DNA from: Charina bottae
Lineage: Eukaryota > Chordata > Lepidosauria > Squamata > Charinaidae
Length of the DNA: 64,000 nucleotides
Direction: 5' to 3'
NCBI GenBank assembly: GCA_023362775.1
Contig: JALMGJ010000003.1
Location: 76,555,355-76,619,354 of the forward strand
Part shown: piece by piece, positions 57,901 through 64,000 of the stretch
Layout: each line of letters opens with the position of its first letter
Position numbering within the stretch: position 1 is the stretch's first letter
Made by a program: the position numbers and the translations under genes
Notes under the pieces: generated by a model
Databases searched by the model: none
What the model saw: only the letters and a program-made list of their open reading frames with translations
What the model was told of the DNA's origin: nothing

Positions 57901-60453
57901 ATATGCAGTCACAACCCACCAGGAGTGTCCAGAAAATAGGAGGTTAGTATTCAGCACCTGCAATATTTTCATCCAGATTCCCTTGTCTGCAGAATCAAAT
58001 TATAGCAATGTTTTTCAAACTTGGCAACTTTAAGATGGGTGGACTTCAACTCCCAGAATTCCCCAGCCAGTATTGGAATTCTAGGAGTTGAAGTCCACCC
58101 ATCTTAAAGTTGCCAAGTTTGAGAAACACTGGATTATATGAACTCCAAAGATTATATAACTTGGGCTGAATAGAAAGACAAGGCTGAGTGGGATATTAGA
58201 TAGAAGAGGTACACAAATCTGCCTTAGTGATCCGTTGTCATTCCTGTGCACATTGGGAAGGACAGTGAAAGCAGGGCTGTTTTGGATGTGTCACATATGC
58301 ATGTGACAAAAGTCACTCTGTATCTTAGACGCATATGCAGCAGTAGCTGGGAATGGCTTGAATCTTGATATGTGCATAAATAGAGCAAGTGTTCTTCACA
58401 CATGCATTTAAAATATAATGCTAATAGGGTGCCTTCTTTGTATGTCCAGCAAAGGATTAGAATTCAAGCCTTTGAAGGTCTAAACCTAGCCCTATAAGTA
58501 TTGGAACAATTATTCATCCCCCCCCCCTTTGCAATTTGGTAAATCTTGTTATTTTGAGTTTTAATTTAAAACCTTAAGCTAGTGATTATGCTTTTTCTAA
58601 AGTGTTTGTTACTTTTAATTATAATCTCCAAACACATTGTTATTTTTAATTTAAAAATACAGTATTTGATAAAGGGTTGTAGGTAACATAGCTAAGAATA
58701 ATTTGCTTGTAGTTCTATAAAGAACTTAAGGAAATTTGTAATACATATGTACAGTCATAACTACATATTCACACATATTTGTAATAGACAGATGTAATCT
58801 GTCCACTTTTGTATGTGTATGTAAACAACCACTTTTTTCTCTAGCCTGTCATTCATGATTTTATTTCAAAGGCACAATTTAGGCACATGTGGATTTTGTA
58901 ATAATATTGAAATGTGTGCTTTTTTAAAAAATAACCAGAAAGGATCAAAATCAACTTACCCACAATTTTCTTTCTGTTCAAAATAATTTCAAGCCTGCCT
59001 TAATAAAAGATGGGGATGTAGAGCAGTGCAAACATTACAGTACATATTCCTGTATGAATATTTGTGGCAGCTGAAGCGCTCTGCGTTACCAAGATGGTGC
59101 AAGATATCTAGGTATGTACTAGAAGATCCACCTTTCTTCCCTTCTTGCCCGATATCAAGGCATGGTGAATGGTGATAGATTTTTCTATCAGCTTATGGAC
59201 ATAAAACAGGAGTGGGTAAAGAGTTTATATAGGCAAGAGTGATATAGGATTGTTGCATGTATTGTATTTTTAAAATCTGTCCTAATTCCCTGTTTTGCTG
59301 AGATGGATTTGAGAGAAAATCCATACTTGTTCCATCTGAAATCCTGATTGAAATCCAGTAATTGCACTGACTATGAACGTACGTACGTACGTACGAACAA
59401 ACAAACAAACAAACAAACGAATGAATGAATGAATGATTCTGGCAGCAGATTGAACTTCTTAAACTGGTACCCTGTCCCTCCAATTAAAAGTGACTCACCA
59501 TCATTTGGTGCATTCTTGTCCCACACTGACCACATCTGTACACTGAAGAAAGGTGCCCAACAGGCAACATAGGCCATCACTATGACAAAAGTCATCTTTA
59601 CAGTGCGGATCTTGGCACGGGAGATGGTACGCACGCTGCTCACCCGGGAGCCAGAGTGGCACCCTTCTGCTCCATTCTGGTCAGTGGCTGTGTATGAAAT
59701 CGCATCCGCTGCAGAGGGACCACCACACCTTTGTGTCTTTCCTCTGAGATTCTTGCAGATCTTATGACAGATGAGGCCATAACACAGAGAGAGGATGGCC
59801 ACAGGCAGCACAAAGACAGACAAAGTCATCCATGTAATGTACACCTTTGCACCCCAAGGGTACTTGAACTCTGCCCAGCAATCCAGCACCCCAGAACCTT
59901 GGCGGACCTCCCTTACTGAGAAGATGAACAGCTGAGGTATGCTAAGCAAGCAGCTTAGTAGCCAAGTGACTCCAATCATCAGGTATGCCTGGCAGGTTGG
60001 CTGCTGTAGAGTACGCAGTGGGTGGCACACAGCCATGTAGCGATCCAGTGTCATGGCAATGAGCATGTATGTGGAGGCAAACATACTTAGCACCTGCAGG
60101 TACTTGACAACCCTGCAGAGTGGATCAGGACCCTGGAAACGATAGGTCATTTCCCAAATCATCTGGGGAAACACCTGGAAGAGGGCTACCCCAAGGTCTG
60201 TCAAGCCCAGGTGGAGGATAAAAAGGTGCATCCGACTCATCTTCTTCCGAAGGCGATACATGGCCAGAAGGACACCCAGGTTTCCCACCACAGTCACCAC
60301 CAGGATAGCAGCCAGAACCCCAATCTCAGCCTTAGCAAGTTCTTCATCTCGGGTGTGGAGGACAGTCTGGTTGAGGTCCCTATCCCATGGCTTGATGTTC
60401 TCCAGCAGAGAGCCATCCATGAAGCTGCTGAAGTATGTAGTATTCCTCTCCAT
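51329..60453 (-). CDS. AVPR1B: Vasopressin V1b receptor (2 exons)
   Basis: Class A GPCR for arginine vasotocin/vasopressin; the mammalian V1b receptor couples to Gq and drives ACTH release from pituitary corticotrophs. Exon 1 (60453-59499) encodes residues 1-318 and exon 2 (51648-51329) residues 319-424; the spliced length equals human V1b (424). The intron falls between TM6 and TM7, the vasopressin/oxytocin-family position. Visible: sequons N4 and N28, TM2 motif [16 protein letters not shown] at 137-139, paired Cys113 and Cys192, [14 protein letters not shown] in loop 2, CWAPFF in TM6, NPWIY at 339-343. An in-frame TAA two codons upstream fixes the start. V1a is the main alternative; overall similarity, length and CTSE linkage favour V1b. 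Confidence 0.93.
52657..52990 (-). mobile_element. Sauria SINE in AVPR1B intron
   Basis: Complete minus-strand copy, tRNA-like head at 52990 and GGTAAAG-type tail at 52657. It lies about 1 kb from AVPR1B exon 2. Confidence 0.92.
53486..54130 (+). mobile_element. Solo LTR in AVPR1B intron
   Basis: 645 bp starting TGTTGGG and ending TTCTAACA, flanked by the 4-bp duplication CCTT (53482-53485 and 54131-54134). It contains TATATAAA at 53956-53963 and AATAAA at 54044-54049 in correct LTR order on the plus strand. No internal retroviral sequence is present. Orientation is antisense to AVPR1B. It is not similar to the LTRs of the provirus at 9212-15725. Confidence 0.8.
53956..53963 (+). promoter_or_regulatory. 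TATA box of the solo LTR
   Basis: TATATAAA in the context CTCCTATATAAATGG, about 85 bp before the LTR polyadenylation signal AATAAA (54044-54049), a normal U3/R layout. Confidence 0.65.
54686..54781. repeat. Purine-rich insertion between 16-bp direct repeats
   Basis: AATCAAGATTACACAG occurs on both sides of a short insert that ends in GGAGAAGAAGG-type polypurine sequence. It looks like a severely truncated retroinsertion with a purine tail. Confidence 0.55.
54813..54876. repeat. Hairpin with 18-bp arms
   Basis: CCACTAGATGTCAGCAAA and its inverse TTTGCTGACATCTAGTGG surround a loop of about 27 bp, next to the (CT)n tract. Confidence 0.75.
54872..54940. repeat. (CT)n(CA)n compound microsatellite
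   Basis: About 24 CT units followed by about 9 CA units in the AVPR1B intron. Confidence 0.95.
55147..55452 (-). pseudogene. hAT transposase fragment, C-terminal dimerisation part
   Basis: 101 codons with [20 protein letters not shown] and [13 protein letters not shown], the C-terminal hAT dimerisation motif. Downstream of, and disconnected from, the fragment at 55997-55758. Confidence 0.82.
55758..55997 (-). pseudogene. hAT transposase fragment, middle part
   Basis: 79 codons resembling vertebrate domesticated and active hAT transposases: [20 protein letters not shown] and the conserved LAFFGGF-like segment. It ends in a stop and lacks the zinc-finger and catalytic start. Confidence 0.8.
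57289..57631 (-). mobile_element. Sauria SINE in AVPR1B intron
   Basis: Complete minus-strand copy with head at 57631 and tail at 57289. Several point changes in the tail relative to the other copies suggest an older insertion. Confidence 0.9.
58006..58131. mobile_element. Palindromic short hAT element, family C
   Basis: Starts CAATGTTTTTCAAACTTGGC and ends GCCAAGTTTGAGAAACACTG; the two halves are inverted copies of about 50 bp. Flanks AATTATAG/GATTATAT are a decayed 8-bp duplication. Related halves occur at 682-773 and 31818-31880. Confidence 0.75.
59378..59437. repeat. Compound (CGTA)n(CAAA)n(GAAT)n microsatellite
   Basis: Tetranucleotide blocks only about 60 bp inside the AVPR1B intron from the exon 1 donor. 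Confidence 0.92.
59499..60453 (-). CDS. AVPR1B: AVPR1B exon 1 (N-terminus to TM6)
   Basis: 955 bp from ATG 60453 to donor GTGAGT at 59498. It contains TM1-TM6 and the third intracellular loop (about residues 234-282). The open frame runs on past the donor into repeat-rich intron, which is not coding. Confidence 0.94.
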
Positions 60454-62146
60454 TGATTAAGGTTCTTAGACGTTTGATGATTTTCCAGAAGTATGGCAAT
60501 ATGATGCTCTAGGCAGACAAGAAGCTATTTCTCTCTCTCAACATTAGATCAGACTGTTAGAATAATAGCAATAGCGCTTTTTGGGCTCAATTGCATAGAT
60601 CTGATTAACTTCTCTATCTTGGATCAGGTCCATTTTTTTCTTCTTTACTGATCATGCCCTTAATATTTGGCTCCATTATTTATTCAGATTTAACTAGCTG
60701 TACAATTATTTCTAAACAGCCTTTTCATGGTTGCTAGAAAATCTGCAAATCTTCTGTAAATATTCAGTCTATACAAAATGCCTTGATTAATTTTCATTTT
60801 TCCCTTCTGTACCCATCCTTTGGGATAAGCTCCCTCTTGAAATAATGCAATTCCTCCTCTCCCACTTTCTTTACTTCTTTAATTCCTTACCCTCTTCTCA
60901 CTTCTCCCTGGCTCAGTGCAAAATTCTTCTTCTCTAATCAGCCCTATTATTAACTCTTTATAGAAAGAAATATTTAAAATACAAAGAATAATCCTAGAAT
61001 AAATGGACCTAAAATAAGCACTGGAGTATAAATGCAAAATCTAAGGTGGATCTCTTTTTGGATGCCGGCAGAAGCCAGGTGCTAAATCTGTATGCTGCTG
61101 AACTGACTCAGGCTGTTCAAACGGAGTCTGTTGCTTGGGTCTGGGTTTTATAGACGGGAGCTGCCCTCTCTGGTTGGTTCCTGCTGTCTGACTCCACTGT
61201 CATCCCTGTTGCTGAGCCTGAAGTCTGAAGAAAGTCTGCTGCTCATCCACATGGATACACATCCATGGGTGTGCACACATGTATGTAAACACCAGGGCAG
61301 GGTACCTTCCTTTCATGAGCAAAGTAATACATACATTCAGCTAGACATCCAACTTTGCAATCTGTTACTCCAGATGAATATTTTCATTGCTGTGTGTGTA
61401 AATAGCACACATAGACTTTTTTCCTTTAAGCTTCAAGAGTTTTGCTGTACCTGTCAGCAGATTGTGCAGGAGTGCGGAATTGGCAGTACAGAAAGCCTTC
61501 CTTTCTTTTTCTTGTTTATTTTCTGCCTCATGGCCTTGAATAATTTTATATTCAAGTCTTTTTCCCCCCAGCTCATTTTTTTATGTATAAATTTTTCAAG
61601 TAATTTGATGATAAATGAATAGAACAGCACAGAAAACTGTAAACGTTTAAGAAAGCCACTGAAATTATTTTGAGAAGTCCCATTGTCCTCTTTTTCTCCA
61701 TTCTCTTAAGAGGCTGGCTAATAATTCTCATATCACTGATGGATAACTCTGGAATCAGAATCAAATGGAATAGAATTTGACTCTATAAAATGTGGTGAGA
61801 AAATAATAGCTCTCCTTCTGTAACTAGCAATAAAACTTCCAAGGGTGTGGTAAAAAAATTAAGATAGCAGCCACGATTATGTGATTGAAGTTCTGTCTGA
61901 TTTTTATGTGTTTGCATATAAACACATGGACATAAAAAACAGATGGAGCTTCAATCACATCATCACAACTGCCAATATTGATTTTTTTTACCATGCCCTG
62001 GGACACTCCTGAGCACTTTCCCAAGGACACAGGTTGTAGTGCACATCTTTACAATAATGAGTAGTCTGACAAGTATACCTTTATTGTGACTAGATTTTTG
62101 CCATGAGGATTGTAATTGTGCTTTTCTACACAGAAGTGCTCATTTT

Positions 62147-62150
<4 letters not shown>
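60454..62150. other. Upstream of AVPR1B, no gene recognised
   Basis: No TATA box or CpG island is evident near the receptor start. Only the family D DNA element (61841-62000) was recognised. Confidence 0.55.
61841..62000. mobile_element. Short palindromic DNA element, family D copy 2
   Basis: AAGGGTGTGGTAAAAAAATT at the left and TTTTTTTACCATGCCCTG at the right, with inverted inner arms GTGATTGAAGTTCTG / GAGCTTCAATCAC. It matches 46172-46327 in layout. Confidence 0.6.

Positions 62151-62192
<42 letters not shown>
62151..62192. repeat. (AT)n tract
   Basis: About 21 AT units immediately before the SINE at 62209. Confidence 0.95.
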
Positions 62193-62198
<6 letters not shown>

Positions 62199-62208
62199 AG
62201 ATTGCAAG

Positions 62209-62545
62209 TTTGGTCTAGTGGTTAAGGCAATGGGCTAGAAACCAGGAGACTGAGAGTTCTAGTCCCGCCTTAGGCATGAAAGCCAGCTGGGTGACCCTGA
62301 GCCAATCACATTCTCTCAGCCCTAGGAAGGAGCCAGTGGCAAACCAGGAGACTGAGAGTTCTAGTCCCGCCGGCTGGGTGACCTTGGGCCAGTCACACAC
62401 TCTCTCAGCCCAACTCACCTCACAGGGTTGTTGTTGTGGGGAAAATAGGAGGAGGAAGAAGTATGAGGTATGTTCCCCGCCTTGAGTTATTTATAAAAAA
62501 TAATAATAATAATAAAGGCGGGATAGAAAATAAATAAATTTTAAA
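62209..62545 (+). mobile_element. tRNA-derived SINE with internal duplication
   Basis: Begins GTTTGGTCTAGTGGTTAAGG. The segment ACCAGGAGACTGAGAGTTCT occurs twice (about 62240 and 62344), so the body is partly duplicated. It ends in an L2/CR1-like tail with (ATAA)n and lies between two (AT)n tracts. Confidence 0.75.
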
Positions 62546-62550
62546 AATAA

Positions 62551-62552
<2 letters not shown>

Positions 62553-62594
<42 letters not shown>
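62553..62594. repeat. (AT)n tract
   Basis: About 21 AT units just after the SINE ending at 62545. Confidence 0.95.
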
Positions 62595-62600
<6 letters not shown>

Positions 62601-62604
62601 AAAA

Positions 62605-63537
62605 TCTTGTAAGCTACCAAGTGACTTTGGGCAGCTTACAAGATTAAAAACAACACCCCCAACATAATCCTCAGTGCCCAAGGATAAACAATTAACTATT
62701 AACCATCCATAGTAGCAGAGCTCATCTTCATCCTGACCCAAATGTCTGCGGGAACAGCCACGTCTTCAATGTCTTGCGAAAGGCTAACAGGATTGGGGTC
62801 ATCCAAATCTCCGGGGGGATGCTGTCCCACAGGGCAGGTGCCACCACTGAGAAGACATGACTCCAGAGTCCAACAAGATGACATTTTTTAGTAGAAGGGG
62901 CCTGGAGCATGCCCTCTCTACTAGTTCTGGTGGGGCAGGCAGAAACAACAGGAGATAGGCGGTCCCGCATGTAGCCAGGCCCTATGCCATGGAAGGCTTT
63001 TAGGTGATGACCAACACCTTGAATTGCACCCAGAAGCCTACCGGGAGCCAATGCAGCTCATAGAGCAGAGGTGTTACATGGGCATAACGAGAAATGCAAA
63101 AAGCTGCAGCTTCTGAATACTCTTCAAGGGCAGCTCCATGTAGAGCGTGTTACAGTAATCCAAACGGGAGGTGACTAAGGCATGAGTCACCACGAACAAG
63201 ACCTCCTGGTCCAGGAATGTGCAAAAGCCACCCTGGCCACAGCTGCCACCTGCTCTTCAAGCAGGAGCCGAGAGTCCAGGAGGACCCCCGAATTGTACAC
63301 CAACTCTGACTGGGGAAGTGCACCCCCATGCAGAATTAAAGGTGGAAAATACCTGCAACCAGGGGACCTTAAAACACACAGCGACTTGGTCTTGCCAGAA
63401 TTAAGCCAAAGCCTGTTCTCCCACATCCAGACCTTCACAGCCTCCAGGCACAATTGCTTGGTTAGCCCAGGAGGGAGATGTACCAGTAGGTATCATCAGC
63501 GTACTGATGATACCGCACCCTATGCTGATGGATGACC
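62605..63537 (-). mobile_element. CR1/L2-type LINE fragment, interrupted
   Basis: Minus-strand copy beginning at HQYADDT (about 63520) and containing SGVLLDSRLLLEEQVAAVAR, then a degraded C-terminal part (ALWDSIPPEIW). It is cut at 63537 by a different sequence that may be an LTR. Confidence 0.82.
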
Positions 63538-64000
63538 TTGTATTAGGCCCAGCCCCCCCCCCTTGTAGTTTATAGTTTAGAAGTTCTAATAAACATTTGT
63601 AGCTTTTAGCATTTCTAGTATACACAAGAAACACCTTTAGCATTTGTAATGAACTTTCCTTTTGTAAACATAGTAATTCCTTCCTTTCACACTAGTCTAT
63701 TTGTTTAGAGAGCAAAAGCCTCATTAAGAAAGAAGCCCCATTGTAAAGGAGAGATAAGAAGGAGTGTGAATGTTTTCCTTTGAAATGTAACCTGTTAATT
63801 AAGGCAGAACCAGACGGCCCCAAGGTCTCTAAGATCAAAGCTGGTTTGTGCTGCTGTCTCTTATCAAAAGAATTGCCAAATATTTTTCTTGCCAATTACT
63901 GCCTGCCCAGAAATTGAGGTGATAATAAAATTCAATTGCCTGCAAATTGTGTGATTGGTTCCTATACTAGAAATGTAAATTTCTTTGTTCTCTGTAACCT
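63538..64000 (+). mobile_element. Possible LTR element cut by the window end
   Basis: A LINE breaks abruptly at about 63537 and a TGTATTAGGCCC start follows, then non-LINE sequence with AATAAA at 63924-63929 to the window end. This fits an LTR inserted into the LINE, but the other end and any target duplication lie outside the window. Confidence 0.35.

Larger units (their letters stand above)
51649..59498 (-). other. AVPR1B intron, repeat-filled
   Basis: Single intron of about 7.85 kb. It holds two Sauria SINEs (52657-52990, 57289-57631), a solo LTR (53486-54130), a (CT)n(CA)n tract, a hAT element with transposase remnants (54982-56076) and a palindromic short hAT element (58006-58131). I see no further exon in it. 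Confidence 0.8.

Noticed and set aside
61131..61622. 163-codon plus-strand frame upstream of AVPR1B
   Set aside because: No recognisable domain, low-complexity Phe/Leu-rich end, no supporting signals.

Overview
The window looks like nuclear DNA of a squamate reptile (lizard or snake). Eight copies of a tRNA-headed SINE with a BovB-like tail and a terminal (ACCTTT)n match the Sauria SINE. They sit among CR1/L2-type LINEs, a Penelope-like element and several hAT DNA transposon families. The two host genes have vertebrate exon structure with GT-AG introns. The sequence does not let me choose between lizard and snake.

Host genes. Both lie on the minus strand. CTSE (cathepsin E, an aspartic protease) occupies 33145 down to 21429 in nine coding exons that splice into an uninterrupted 392-residue precursor; a TATA box lies at 33194-33200. 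AVPR1B (vasopressin V1b receptor) occupies 60453 down to 51329 in two exons that give 424 residues, with an intron of about 7.85 kb. From memory, these two genes are also close neighbours in human 1q32.1, which supports both identifications. A CpG-rich segment at about 5880-6800 with a minus-strand splice donor at 6127-6132 may be the promoter and first exon of another gene leaving the window to the left; I could not identify it.

Endogenous retrovirus. A gammaretrovirus-like provirus lies on the minus strand at 9212-15725: paired LTRs about 2% diverged, a tRNA-Pro primer binding site, open gag and env frames, and a defective pol with a frameshift in protease, stop codons, and a deletion joining reverse transcriptase directly to the integrase C-terminus. 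A separate solo LTR with a 4-bp duplication lies at 53486-54130 in the AVPR1B intron, and a possible third LTR begins at about 63538.

Everything else is repeats. The most informative part is the insertion record. Five copies of one short hAT family have clear 8-bp duplications and variable GC-rich cores. One of them is nested in a Penelope-like element. A 474-bp element with 13-bp terminal repeats and an internal minisatellite is nested in a LINE. Two retroelements are lined up on three copies of the same 11-bp target. A 2-kb L1-like segment is bracketed by 140-bp direct repeats. I found no CRISPR array, operon or novel multi-gene system; the nearest to novelty are the transposon families and the provirus with open gag and env but broken pol.
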